A stretch of 64,000 nt of DNA from Kitasatospora sp. MAP5-34 (GCF_029894335.1 NZ_JARXZC010000001.1:62001-126000); one strand, 5' to 3'; counted from the stretch's first letter, positions 7,872-16,954 are shown. Made by a program: numbers and translations. Notes: generated by a model not told the origin, from the letters alone.

Positions 7872-8167
7872 CGTTGCATCCGCTTACGCGCACTGTCCGG
7901 CCGCCCTTCACATTCGCTGCGGGTCGCGGGGTGGTGACCGGCGGATAGGGATTGCTCAGGTTCGGCGGCCCGTCCGGAGGCTGCGCGTCCGATTACGGGA
8001 GCATTGCGGCAGCGCAACGGGAAGCCTGTCATTCCGCAATGAAAACAGTTATCGTTCCGGACTGAGGGGCCTCGAGATGGGGCGTGCAGCCGGGACGACG
8101 GCTGCGCAGACTCGGCCACCTCGCAGGGGAAGCACGTCATGAATTCTCACGGGGGAGTTGCGTCACC
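7872..8167 (+). promoter_or_regulatory. Regulatory region of the metallophore-like operon
   Basis: A 296-base divergent gap. A possible promoter is CTGTCA (8026-8031), a 17-base spacer and TTATCG (8049-8054). It is overlaid by the Zur-like site at 8038-8056. The hairpin TCATT-CCGC-AATGA lies at 8029-8042. GGGGGAG at about 8151 is the ribosome site for the decarboxylase gene. Nothing else was recognised. Confidence 0.5.
8038..8056 (+). promoter_or_regulatory. Zur-like operator in front of the biosynthetic operon
   Basis: AATGAAAACAGTTATCGTT has the geometry AATG-N11-CATT (one mismatch on the right) and matches 14 of 19 positions of the actinobacterial Zur consensus as I remember it, AATGAAAATGATTTTCATT. 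It overlaps the proposed promoter, as a repressor site should. Confidence 0.5.
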
Positions 8168-9634
8168 ATGCGCTCATCGCCGCTGTACCTGGAACCACGG
8201 CTGGAGCCGAGGCTCCGATCGGTTCTGCAGGCCACCGACTTCCTGCACACCCTGGTCGACGCCCTCGGCTCCCCGCTCAACGTGGTCCTGCCCGAGCAGA
8301 TCACCGAGAACGAGGAGCGATTCCGGGCCGTCTACCAGCGCCACCACCTGTCCGGCGACCTCTACTTCGCGCACAAGGCGAACCGGTCGAGCGCGCTGGT
8401 GCGGCAGCTCGCGGTGACCGGCGCGGGCATGGACGTCGCGTCCCTCGCCGAGCTGCAGCACGTGCTCGGCGCCGGCTTCACCCCGGACCGGATCATGGCC
8501 ACCGGCCCCAAGAACCGGGAATTCCTGTGGCTGGCCGCTCGGGCCGGCGTCATCGTCAACCTCGACTCGAAGGCCGAGCTGGAGAGCCTGGCCGAGCTGG
8601 TCGGCAAGTACGTACTGCCCCGCGTACGGGTCATGCTGCGACTGTCGGCCTTCCAGGCGCCCGGGGTGAAGGTGCTCAGCCGGCCGAGCCGATTCGGCTC
8701 CCATGTCAGCGAGTTGGACACCCTGCTGGACGCGGTCGAGCGGCACCGCGACGCCGTCGAGCTGATCGGTGTCGCCTACCACCTCGACACCATCGGCCTG
8801 CCCGAGAAGGCCGTGGCCCTGGAGACCTGCATCAGGGTCATGAACGAGTGCCAGCGCCGAGGGCTGCAGCCCCGCGCCATCGACATCGGTGGCGGGTTCG
8901 GTGTCAACTACCTTGCCGACGGCGGGCAGTGGGAGCGGTACACGACCGAACTGACCAACGCCGTGCTGGGCCGGCGCCCCGCGCTGACCTGGCAGGGGCA
9001 CGGCTACGGCCTGCGCAGCGAGTCCGGCACCCTGCGCGGCGCGCTCGGCCTCTACCCGGCCCACCGGCCGGTCGCCGCCGAGGGGTACCTCGACGAACTG
9101 CTCTCGTACCCCGCGCCGTCCCTGGGCCGCCCGCTGGCCACGCTCCTGCTGGAGAACCTCTACGACCTGGTCATCGAGCCGGGCCGGGCCTTGGTCGACC
9201 AGTGCGGCGTGGCATTGGCACGAGTCCTGGAAGTACGTCACACCCCCACCGGCGACTGCCTGGTGCGGGTGGAGATGAACGGGGGCGACGTCAGCCTGGA
9301 GGAGCACGGGGTGCTGATGGACCCGGTCGTCATCCCGCGTGACGGGAGCCGTCCCGCTCCGGATGCCGAGGCGGTCGGGGTGTACCTGATCGGCAATCTC
9401 TGCCTGGAGGCCGATCTGATCACCCGCCGGATGGTCTTCCTTCCCGGCCTGCCGAAGCCGGGTGACCTGCTGGCGTTCGCCAACACCGCAGGCTACTTCA
9501 TGGACTTCAGCGCCGACCACGCCCTGCAGCAGCCCATCGCCCGCAAGGTCGCCGCGTACCAGGAGAACGGGACCTGGCGCTGGCGGCTCGACGAGCAGTA
9601 CTGGCCCATCACGTGTACGGGGGAACAGAGTTGA
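8168..9634 (+). CDS. PLP-dependent decarboxylase, fold type III (Y4yA/SbnH-like)
   Basis: A 488-residue enzyme of the ornithine/diaminopimelate decarboxylase superfamily. The Schiff-base Lys is near residue 70 in LYFAHKAN; the glycine-rich phosphate loop is GGGFGVNY; the dimer-interface segment is EPGRALVDQCG; a C-terminal Cys sits in GNLCLEADL, where decarboxylases have their active-site Cys. Relatives such as rhizobial Y4yA and staphylococcal SbnH act in siderophore loci. The ATG at 8168 has GGGGGAG upstream. It is the first gene of a six-gene operon and its last four bases overlap the next start. The substrate is unknown; decarboxylation of an amino acid or of a peptide-like intermediate is likely. 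Confidence 0.88.
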   Translation: MRSSPLYLEPRLEPRLRSVLQATDFLHTLVDALGSPLNVVLPEQITENEERFRAVYQRHHLSGDLYFAHKANRSSALVRQLAVTGAGMDVASLAELQHVLGAGFTPDRIMATGPKNREFLWLAARAGVIVNLDSKAELESLAELVGKYVLPRVRVMLRLSAFQAPGVKVLSRPSRFGSHVSELDTLLDAVERHRDAVELIGVAYHLDTIGLPEKAVALETCIRVMNECQRRGLQPRAIDIGGGFGVNYLADGGQWERYTTELTNAVLGRRPALTWQGHGYGLRSESGTLRGALGLYPAHRPVAAEGYLDELLSYPAPSLGRPLATLLLENLYDLVIEPGRALVDQCGVALARVLEVRHTPTGDCLVRVEMNGGDVSLEEHGVLMDPVVIPRDGSRPAPDAEAVGVYLIGNLCLEADLITRRMVFLPGLPKPGDLLAFANTAGYFMDFSADHALQQPIARKVAAYQENGTWRWRLDEQYWPITCTGEQS

Positions 9635-10950
9635 GATACGACAGCATCACCGACGTCATAGGCAACACCCCGCTGGTCCGGATCAGCCCGGCGGTGCACG
9701 GCCTGAAGAACATCGATCTGTACGCGAAGTTGGAGATGCTCAACCCGTTCGGCTCGGTCAAGGACCGTGCCGCGTGGAACATGACCCGTGGTGGCCTGGC
9801 CACCGCGATGGAGCGCGGGGACTCCATCGTGGAACTGTCGAGCGGCAACACGGCCAAGGCCCTCGCCGTCATCGCCGGGCTGCACGGTCTGCCGTTCAAG
9901 AGCGTCACCAACCGGATGAAGGTCCCGGAGATCAAGGACCTGCTCCTGCTGCTCGGCGCGGAGATCGAGGAGCTGCCCGGCCAGACGGAGTGCCTCGACC
10001 CGACCAACACGGACGACCCGCTGACCAGGATCCACCGGGTGCTCTCCGAGTCGGAGACCGGCTACCTGCACACCGACCAGTACTACAGCGCGCTGAACAC
10101 CGAGGCGCACATCGCGGGCACCGGCCCGGAGATCCTGCGGGACCTGGACGGCCACGCCCCGGACTACTTCATCGCCTGTGTCGGCACCGCCGGGTCCTCC
10201 ACCGGGGTCGCGACCGTGCTGCGCGGCCACAATCCCGCGATCGACGTGGTCGGGCTGGTGGCCCACAAGTCCGACTTCATCCCGGGTATCCGCAACATCG
10301 ACGAGGTGCACGAGGTCGGCCTGTTCGACCCGGCCACCTACGACACCATCGAGTCGGTCAGCGCGGACGAGGCCATCGACGGCATGCTGACCCTGGTCCG
10401 CCGCTGCGGCATGCTGGCCGGCCCCACCGGCGGCGGCGCGTACCACGGCGCGGTCCGCCACCTGCGGAAGGTGGACGCCGAGCTGACCGAGCGCCGGACG
10501 GCCGTGTTCATCGTCTGCGACCGGGTCGAGAGCTACATGAGCTACGTCCGCAAGCGCCGCCCCGAGCTGCTCAACCAGCCGCCGAGGCAGAACTCGGTGG
10601 CCGGCCTCGCCCCCGCCGAGCTCACCGCCGCGACCGTCATCGACGTCGAGTCGGCGCAGAAGTGGATCGCCGAGGACCACCCGCTGGTGATCGACCTGCG
10701 CGGCCCGTTCGCCTACGCCGCGCTGCACATCGAGGGTTCGATCAACATCGTGGACGAGCTGTTCGACGAACTCCTGCACGGCGGCCTGCCGTTCGGCCGC
10801 AGCCGGCCGGTGCTGCTGGCCTGCCCGGTCGGCGAGAAGTCCGTCCGGTACGCCGCCCTGCTCACCCGGATGGGACACCCCGACGTGCGCAGCCTGTCCG
10901 GCGGCATCATCGGCTGGCGCGACGCCGGCGCCCCGCTGGTCCGGGACTGA
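9631..10950 (+). CDS. SbnA/cysteine-synthase-like enzyme fused to a rhodanese domain
   Basis: A 439-residue fusion. Residues about 1-320 are a fold-type-II PLP enzyme with the Schiff-base Lys44 in NPFGSVKDRAA, the substrate loop SSGNTAKAL and the phosphate loop GTAGSSTG. Residues about 330-439 are a rhodanese domain (VIDLRGPFAY near its start) whose active-site loop is LLACPVGEKS. SbnA-type relatives make N-carboxyethyl-glutamate on the way to 2,3-diaminopropionate; classical members make cysteine. The rhodanese part suggests sulfur transfer. I prefer TTG at 9631, six bases after GGGGGA and overlapping the previous stop; GTG at 9613 is the alternative. Which reaction it performs cannot be read from sequence alone. 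Confidence 0.85.
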   Translation: MRYDSITDVIGNTPLVRISPAVHGLKNIDLYAKLEMLNPFGSVKDRAAWNMTRGGLATAMERGDSIVELSSGNTAKALAVIAGLHGLPFKSVTNRMKVPEIKDLLLLLGAEIEELPGQTECLDPTNTDDPLTRIHRVLSESETGYLHTDQYYSALNTEAHIAGTGPEILRDLDGHAPDYFIACVGTAGSSTGVATVLRGHNPAIDVVGLVAHKSDFIPGIRNIDEVHEVGLFDPATYDTIESVSADEAIDGMLTLVRRCGMLAGPTGGGAYHGAVRHLRKVDAELTERRTAVFIVCDRVESYMSYVRKRRPELLNQPPRQNSVAGLAPAELTAATVIDVESAQKWIAEDHPLVIDLRGPFAYAALHIEGSINIVDELFDELLHGGLPFGRSRPVLLACPVGEKSVRYAALLTRMGHPDVRSLSGGIIGWRDAGAPLVRD

Positions 10951-10961
10951 GGGGCCGCGCG

Positions 10962-12155
10962 ATGACCACCAGCGAGACCTTCGACGAGCTCCGGGACTGG
11001 CAGCACGCGCTGCGGGCCCAGTTCCCGATCATCGTGGCCAACCCCGGACTGGCCTACCTGGACAGCGCCGCGACCTCCCAGAAACCCCAGGCCGTCCTGG
11101 ACGCCGTGCAGACCTACCTGACCACGGCCAACGCCAACGCCGGTCGGGGCACCTACACCTGGGCCAACGACACCACCGCGCTGGTCGCCCGCACCCGGGA
11201 CCGGGTCGCCCGCCACCTCGGCGACCCGGAGCCGGAGCGCTCGGGAGTCCACTTCGTCAGCGGCGCGACCGAGGGCTTGCGCGCCGTCGCGCGGGACTGG
11301 TTCCCCAGGTACCTGTCCGACGGGGACGAGATCATCGTGCCCTTCGCCGACCACCAGGCCAACGCGCTGCCCTGGTTGGAAGCCCAGGAACTGCTGGCGA
11401 GCCAGGGCGTGCGGATCGTGGTGCGCGAGCTGCCGTACGAGCCGGCCTCCCACGACTACGACCCGGCGGCGCTCGCCGAACTGGTCACCGCGCGAACGGC
11501 GTTCGTGGCGGCCACGCACGTGCACCACGTCTACGGCGGGAACATGAACGTGCACCGCATCCGCCGCGCGGTCGGCCCCGACGTGCCGATCTGCCTGGAC
11601 GCCGCGCAGAGTGTCGGCCACCTGCCGGTGGACGTCCGCGCCCTCGACGTCGACTTCGTGGTCTTCTCCGGCCACAAGGCGATGGCCCTGCCCGGCAGCG
11701 GAGCGGTCTGGGCCCGCAACACGCGGGGGCCGGAGTTCAAGCCCGGAGGCTGGACCGGCACCCCGAACACCACCGGGATCGCCAGCCTGGAGGCAGCCCT
11801 CGACTGGCTCGACGCCGCCGGCCCGGAGCGCATCGAACGCTGGACGGTCGCACTCGCCGCCCGCCTCACCGACGCACTGCGAAACCTCGACGCCTACGAG
11901 GTCCTCGGCTGCCAACAGAGCCTGGCCGCAGACTCCGAGGTTCAGCAGCGCAGCGGGATCGTGACCTTCCGGCACCGCGACATCGGCTCCAACGACCTGG
12001 GCTTCGTGCTGTCCACCCACGGCTTCATGGTCCGCGCCGACGGCCACTGCCAGGGCCGCGCGGGCGAGAGCGACAGCTCGGTGCGGGTGAGCCTGCACGC
12101 CTACAACACGCCGGACGAGATCGACCGGCTGCTCACCGTCCTACGCACGATGTGA
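10962..12155 (+). CDS. Cysteine desulfurase-like class V aminotransferase
   Basis: A 397-residue SufS/CsdA-type PLP enzyme starting YLDSAATSQKP, with the Schiff-base Lys near residue 239 in FSGHKAMALPGSGA and a Cys near residue 363 in RADGHCQGRAG, at the place of the SufS catalytic Cys. It may supply persulfide sulfur, which would fit the rhodanese domain of the preceding protein, or act as a lyase or aminotransferase on a pathway intermediate. The gene starts 11 bases after the preceding stop. It is not in a suf operon, so a role in secondary metabolism is more likely than Fe-S assembly. Confidence 0.87.
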   Translation: MTTSETFDELRDWQHALRAQFPIIVANPGLAYLDSAATSQKPQAVLDAVQTYLTTANANAGRGTYTWANDTTALVARTRDRVARHLGDPEPERSGVHFVSGATEGLRAVARDWFPRYLSDGDEIIVPFADHQANALPWLEAQELLASQGVRIVVRELPYEPASHDYDPAALAELVTARTAFVAATHVHHVYGGNMNVHRIRRAVGPDVPICLDAAQSVGHLPVDVRALDVDFVVFSGHKAMALPGSGAVWARNTRGPEFKPGGWTGTPNTTGIASLEAALDWLDAAGPERIERWTVALAARLTDALRNLDAYEVLGCQQSLAADSEVQQRSGIVTFRHRDIGSNDLGFVLSTHGFMVRADGHCQGRAGESDSSVRVSLHAYNTPDEIDRLLTVLRTM

Positions 12156-12184
12156 CGCCGGATCAGGAGACTGAGGTAGCAAAG

Positions 12185-13450
12185 ATGACGAACAAGGGCA
12201 CCGTGGTGATGGTCGACGTCTACGCGCCGACCATGCGGCTGGCGGCGGCGTTCATCAAGGCGGGCTACGCCTGCGTCCGGGTGCAGAGCACCCTGGAGGT
12301 ACCGCCGGTCTACCGGTCGAGCTTCAGCCTGGACCAGTTCGCCGACAACATCGTCCACCACGGCGATCTGGCGGCGACGGTGTCGGCCGTCGCAGCCCAC
12401 GCCCCGGTCGCGGTGATCACCGGCGGCGAGCTCGGCGTCGAGCTCGCCGACCGGATCAGCGAGGCGCTCGGCCTGCCGAGCAACGGCAGCGCACTCAGCG
12501 AGGCGCGGCGCAACAAGTACGTCCAGATCGAGACCCTCAAGGCCGCCGGACTGCGCGGCGCCCGGCAGCTCCTGGTCACCGGCGAGAGCGAACTCGCCGA
12601 CTGGCATCGGGAGATCGGCGGACGGGTGGTCGTCAAACCCATCCGCAGCGCGGGCAACGACGGGGTCTCGTTCTGCGACACCCCCGCCGAGTCGGTGGCC
12701 GCCTACCGTGACATCAAGGACCGCACCAACATCTTCGCCAACCGCAACGAGGGGGTGGTCGCCCAGGAGTACCTGGCCGGCGGTGAGTACGTGGTCAACA
12801 CAGTGAGCAGGGACGGTCACCACCGCGCCACCGACCTGTGGAAGTACACCAAGATGTCCGCCAACGGAGTCCGCGACCGGATCAGCGGAGCCCTCCTGGT
12901 GCCGTCCGACAGCCTGGCCCGCGAGCAGCTGGAACCGTACGCCTTCGGCGTTCTCGACGCCCTGGGGGTGCGACACGGCCCGGCGCACCTGGAGGTGATG
13001 CTGACGCCTGACGGACCGTGCCTGGTCGAGGTCGGGGTGCGGCTCTGCGGCGCGGACACCGCCTACTACGCGGAGGTCTCCGCAGGCGAGTCGCAGATCG
13101 ACTGGACGGTCGACGCCTACGTCGACCCGGACCGCTTCCTCGCCGGTTACCGCACCCCGTACCGGGTCGAGCGCCATGTGGCGCTGGCGTTCCTCACCTC
13201 TCCGGTGGCGGGCGTGCTGCGCTCGTACCCGCTGCTGGGCGAGGTCGAGCAGCTGGAGAGCTTCCACGACCTCCACATGACCGTCAAGCCGGGCGACCGG
13301 CTGCCGCTGACCGTGGACGACAGTTCCGAGCCGATGATGGTGAGCCTGGCCCACCCGGTCGAGGAGGTGGTGGCCCGCGACTTCGGGACGCTCTGCTACC
13401 TGGACGGCCGGGGCTTCTACGACCTGGAACCCGACGGGGGCGCGTCATGA
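12185..13450 (+). CDS. ATP-grasp ligase 1
   Basis: A 421-residue ATP-grasp protein. The first nucleotide-binding Lys is in VVVKPIRSAGNDGVSF, the second is suggested by the GVVAQEYLAGGEYVVN segment, and the metal site by LVEVGVRLCGADT. Such enzymes join a carboxylate, activated as acyl phosphate, to an amine and make amide bonds in small peptides. The ATG at 12185 has GAGG eight bases upstream; a longer start at 12152 overlapping the previous gene is less likely. The stop overlaps the next ligase start by ATGA, so the two ligases are probably made together and act in sequence. Confidence 0.88.
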   Translation: MTNKGTVVMVDVYAPTMRLAAAFIKAGYACVRVQSTLEVPPVYRSSFSLDQFADNIVHHGDLAATVSAVAAHAPVAVITGGELGVELADRISEALGLPSNGSALSEARRNKYVQIETLKAAGLRGARQLLVTGESELADWHREIGGRVVVKPIRSAGNDGVSFCDTPAESVAAYRDIKDRTNIFANRNEGVVAQEYLAGGEYVVNTVSRDGHHRATDLWKYTKMSANGVRDRISGALLVPSDSLAREQLEPYAFGVLDALGVRHGPAHLEVMLTPDGPCLVEVGVRLCGADTAYYAEVSAGESQIDWTVDAYVDPDRFLAGYRTPYRVERHVALAFLTSPVAGVLRSYPLLGEVEQLESFHDLHMTVKPGDRLPLTVDDSSEPMMVSLAHPVEEVVARDFGTLCYLDGRGFYDLEPDGGAS

Positions 13451-14709
13451 GCCCCCGCACTCACGTGGTGGTGATCCACCGCTGGCGGGCCAGGTACGCC
13501 GAGTACGCGCGCTACCTCGACCACGAGCGGTACGCCGTCAGCTACCTCACCACCGAGATCGGCGTCGAAGCCGTACCGGACGCCGCCGTCGAGGTGGTGA
13601 CGGTGGCCGCGACCGACGACATGACGGCCGTCCGGAAGGAGGTCGACGCACTCGCCTCGCGCCACGGGCCTCCCCGGCACATCGTGGCGCTCAAGGAGGA
13701 CGACCTGCTCGTCGCTGCCGAGCTGGCCGCCGAGTGGGGGTGCCCCGGCCGCAGCCCGGGGGAGCTGATGGTCTTCCGGGACAAACTGCTGATGGCGGGT
13801 GCGGTGGCGGCGGCGGGAGTCGCCCTCCCGGCCTTCGCCCCGGCCACCGACCAGCGGTCGGTGCGCGCCTTCGCGGAGCTGCACGGCTGGCCGGTCGTCC
13901 TCAAGCCACGGATCGGCAGTTCGAGCGAGGGCGTGGTGAAGATCGCCTCGGCGGACGAGCTCGCCGCCGTGGTGGTGGGCGCCGGTCTGATGGTCCAGGC
14001 GTACAACCCGCACCGGATCTACCACGTCGACGGCGTCTTCGACGGCACAGCCCTCGGCCCCTGGCGAGCCTCGCGCTACCTCAACTCCTGTCTGGGTTTC
14101 CGTGAAGGTGACCCGCTCGGCTCGGTGGAGGAGGACGACCCCGAAGTCCTGGTCACCATAGGGGAGTTCACCGACCGGGTACTGCGGGCGCTGTCGGCCT
14201 CGGCCCTGGTGTTCCACCTGGAGGTCTTCGTCGAGGACCGGGACGGCGGCCCGCCGGGCTGCGCCTTCCTGGAGATCGGCGCACGCGTCGGTGGCGCGGA
14301 GATCCCCTTCCTCTGGCGCGAGGTGCACGGGTACGACCTCATGGAGGCGGCCTTCCGGATCGCCCTCGGACAACCCCCGCAGCCGTGGCACCCGGTGGCC
14401 GACGACGAGGTCGGCGGCTGGCTGCTCGCTCCGGCGCCAACGGCCCGGCCTTGCCGGATCCAGGAGGCGACGTCGATGCTCGGCCGTACTCCGGGCCCGT
14501 ACGCGCAGGCGCTGCCTGCGCCCGGTGAGGTGGTGCCGGCGGCGGACGCGTACTACGAGCACGTCGGCGGGCGCTTCCGGTTCCGGGGGGCGACCAGCGC
14601 CGCCGTCGAGGAAGCGGTACTGACCACCGCGAGGGACTTCCGGGTCCGCGCCGAACCGGTCCCCGGCCGTCCCGCCGTAGTCAACAGCACTCCCTCACCA
14701 GCGGGTTGA
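13447..14709 (+). CDS. ATP-grasp ligase 2
   Basis: A 420-residue ATP-grasp protein with WPVVLKPRIGSSSEGVVKI for nucleotide binding and FLEIGARVGGAEIPFL near the metal site, the pattern of the carnosine synthase/dipeptide ligase group. It overlaps ligase 1 by four bases. Two different ligases in a row point to a product with at least two amide bonds made without a ribosome or NRPS. Its amino and carboxyl substrates are unknown. Confidence 0.87.
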   Translation: MSPRTHVVVIHRWRARYAEYARYLDHERYAVSYLTTEIGVEAVPDAAVEVVTVAATDDMTAVRKEVDALASRHGPPRHIVALKEDDLLVAAELAAEWGCPGRSPGELMVFRDKLLMAGAVAAAGVALPAFAPATDQRSVRAFAELHGWPVVLKPRIGSSSEGVVKIASADELAAVVVGAGLMVQAYNPHRIYHVDGVFDGTALGPWRASRYLNSCLGFREGDPLGSVEEDDPEVLVTIGEFTDRVLRALSASALVFHLEVFVEDRDGGPPGCAFLEIGARVGGAEIPFLWREVHGYDLMEAAFRIALGQPPQPWHPVADDEVGGWLLAPAPTARPCRIQEATSMLGRTPGPYAQALPAPGEVVPAADAYYEHVGGRFRFRGATSAAVEEAVLTTARDFRVRAEPVPGRPAVVNSTPSPAG

Positions 14710-14749
14710 ACACCGCCCGGAACCCCCATCTCGCAGCGTGGAGCCGCAC

Positions 14750-16063
14750 ATGTTCTCAACTCGGCAGTACGGGCAGATCTGGCGCGTCCCGGGGGCGCCC
14801 CTCCTCCTGGTCGGAGGAGTGGTCGCACGACTCGGGATGGGGGTCACGGTGCTGGCCTGGCTGCTGCTGATCAAGCAGACGACGGGGAGCTACGGCCTCG
14901 CCGCCTCGGTCGGCGCAGCCACCTCCGTCGCCACCGCCTGCGCCGCCCCGATCGGCGGCCGGCTGGCGGACCGGTTCGGCCCCGGCCGGGTGCTGCTGTG
15001 CTTCGCCACGGTGTACTCGCTGACCCAACTGGGTCTGCTGGCAGCAGTGTTGGAGCGGATGCCGGTGCCGCTGCTGTGTGCCGTCGCCGCACTCTCCGGC
15101 GCCTTCTTCCCGTCGGTCGGGCCGGCCCTGCGGGCGGCCTGGACGGTGCTGACCGGTCCGGACAGCGGCCGGAGCGAGGCCCGGACCGCCGCGATGGCGG
15201 CGGAGTCCACCCTGTTCGAAGTGGTCTTCGTGGTGGGTCCGTTGCTGGTGTCCGGCTTCATGCTGTTCGGAAAGCCGCTCGGCTCGCTGTTCGGCACGAC
15301 TGCCGCCATCGCGGGGCCCGCCGCCGCCCTGGCGGCCTCCGCCCTCCTCACCGGCCTGGGCACGCTGGCGCTGACGACCGGACGCGCGATGCGCGGTCTG
15401 CGTCCGACCCCCGGGCAGGCGCGGGCCCGGGGCCTGGGTGCGCTGCGCGCGCCGGGATTCCCGCTGCTGCTGCTCTGTGCGGCCGGTATCGCCTTCTCCT
15501 TCGGCGCCTCGCCGGTGGCGCTGGCGGCCTATGCCCGGGTGCACGACGGCGATGCCGCCGAGAGCGTGACAGGAGTACTGATCGCGGTCTGGAGCATCGG
15601 CAGTGCGGTGGCCGGATTCTGGTACGGCACCCGGCAGTTCCGGGCATCCCAGGTCCGGCAGTTCGTCGTGCTGCTGGTCGGCCTGGCGGCGGGTTACGCG
15701 ATCTGGGCGCTGATGCCCGACTCGCTGACGCTCGGGGTGGCGCTCCTGCTCACCGGAGCGGTCATCGCCCCCGCCATGACGGTGGAGGCCGGGTTGGTGG
15801 CCCGGCTCGCACCGGAGAGCATGCTGAACGAGGCGTACACCTGGCTGACCACCACGAACCTGTCCATGGCAGCGCTCGGCTCGGCGGCCGGCGGGGTGAT
15901 CGTGGACCATCCCGGCGGCTGGGCCTGGGGCTTCATGGCCGCAGCCGTCGCAACGGCGGTCGCCGCAGGGGTGGCGGCCTGGCCGGGTGCCCTGTCGCCG
16001 CGCGGGGACCGGGCCGAGGAGCTGAGTGCTGCTCAGTCTGCGGCGGTGTCGTCGGCCCCGTGA
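14750..16063 (+). CDS. MFS exporter of the metallophore-like operon
   Basis: A 437-residue membrane protein with about 12 hydrophobic segments and the MFS loop GGRLADRFGPGRVLL after the second. The ATG at 14750 has GGAG six bases upstream; GTG at 14738 would add four residues but lacks a site. It lies 40 bases after ligase 2 and most likely exports the product. The family includes several siderophore exporters. The C-terminal tail is hydrophilic. Confidence 0.88.
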   Translation: MFSTRQYGQIWRVPGAPLLLVGGVVARLGMGVTVLAWLLLIKQTTGSYGLAASVGAATSVATACAAPIGGRLADRFGPGRVLLCFATVYSLTQLGLLAAVLERMPVPLLCAVAALSGAFFPSVGPALRAAWTVLTGPDSGRSEARTAAMAAESTLFEVVFVVGPLLVSGFMLFGKPLGSLFGTTAAIAGPAAALAASALLTGLGTLALTTGRAMRGLRPTPGQARARGLGALRAPGFPLLLLCAAGIAFSFGASPVALAAYARVHDGDAAESVTGVLIAVWSIGSAVAGFWYGTRQFRASQVRQFVVLLVGLAAGYAIWALMPDSLTLGVALLLTGAVIAPAMTVEAGLVARLAPESMLNEAYTWLTTTNLSMAALGSAAGGVIVDHPGGWAWGFMAAAVATAVAAGVAAWPGALSPRGDRAEELSAAQSAAVSSAP

Positions 16064-16090
16064 AGGTGACGTCGTCCACAAGCCATATCG

Positions 16091-16111
16091 AAATGGTTTT
16101 CGTTTCCATTT
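16091..16111. promoter_or_regulatory. 21-bp Zur/Fur-like palindrome before methyltransferase
   Basis: Arms AAATGG and CCATTT flank nine bases, giving the AATG-N11-CATT geometry of Zur boxes. A possible -10 element TAGTCT follows at 16118-16123, so the palindrome covers the -35 region. It suggests that the methyltransferase gene is controlled separately but by the same kind of metal repressor as the operon before it. Confidence 0.5.
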
Positions 16112-16183
16112 ATGCGCTAGTCTGGGAGGTGACAGCCGGCGCCCGAGGTGCGCCTGAAGCCCTGAATCGGGGAAGGAACGCCG

Positions 16184-16942
16184 ATGGGTCTGAGCATGAC
16201 GCTGGCCGAGACCTGGGTGGAGCGCTGGGAGCATCAGCAGCAGCGGTATGCGGTGAGCCGCGAGGAGCGATTCACCGTGATCGCCGACGTGGTGCAGTGG
16301 ACGACCGAGGGGCAGCAGAGCCCGCTGGTGGTCGACCTGGGCAGCGGACCCGGCTCACTGTCGACGCGCCTGTCGACGCGGCTTCCGCACGCGCAGGTCG
16401 TCGCGGTGGACATCGACCCCCTGTTGCTGGAGCTGGGCCGGACCCATACTCCGGACGCCGCCCGTTATGTCGAGGTGCTGATCGGGCAGGAAGGGTGGAT
16501 CGAGGCACTCGAGCTGGACCGGCCGCTGGACGCGGCCGTGTCCACCACGGCACTGCACTACCCGGAGCCGGACAACCTGCGCGAGATCTACCGGGAGCTC
16601 GCGGCTGTGCTGCGACCCGGCGGTGTGCTGGTCAACGGCGACCACCTGCTTCCCGAGGACCCGGCGCTCGCGGCGCTCACCACTGCGGTCGGCCGCCACC
16701 GCTCGCTGCGGCAGGAGGTCGACGAAGCGGAGGACTGGGCGGCCTGGTGGGCCGCCGCTGGGCAAGTCCCTGAATTCGCTGACCTGTTGGCGGTACGAGC
16801 CAGGCAGCCGGCCCCTGCGAACGGTGACGGCAACGGCCTGTCCGCAGCCCAGCACGAGCAGCTGCTGCGGGAGGCCGGGTTCCGCCACACCGGTCCGGTG
16901 TGGCAGTACGGGAACAGTTGCGTCCTGGTCGCCGTGCGCTGA
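16184..16942 (+). CDS. Class I SAM-dependent methyltransferase
   Basis: A 252-residue Rossmann methyltransferase with motif I VVDLGSGPGSLS, an acidic VDIDP at the end of strand 2 and a PPL-like ALHYPEPDNL segment. The start has AAGGA upstream. It has its own Zur-like operator and lies just after the metallophore-like operon, so it may tailor or protect against that product; sequence does not show the acceptor. A small in-frame duplication gives LSTRLSTRL after motif I. It ends 12 bases before a convergent gene. Confidence 0.85.
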   Translation: MGLSMTLAETWVERWEHQQQRYAVSREERFTVIADVVQWTTEGQQSPLVVDLGSGPGSLSTRLSTRLPHAQVVAVDIDPLLLELGRTHTPDAARYVEVLIGQEGWIEALELDRPLDAAVSTTALHYPEPDNLREIYRELAAVLRPGGVLVNGDHLLPEDPALAALTTAVGRHRSLRQEVDEAEDWAAWWAAAGQVPEFADLLAVRARQPAPANGDGNGLSAAQHEQLLREAGFRHTGPVWQYGNSCVLVAVR

Positions 16943-16954
16943 GCCGGCTGGCAG

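Noticed and set aside
8174-9520. Long reverse frame opposite the decarboxylase gene
   Set aside because: Antisense shadow with Val/Gly/Gln-rich sequence and no domain; the forward frame has PLP motifs.
16091-16111. Iron-box (DmdR1/IdeR) reading of the palindrome
   Set aside because: The DmdR1 consensus TTAGGTTAGGCTCACCTAA does not fit; the AATG-N11-CATT geometry suits Zur better.
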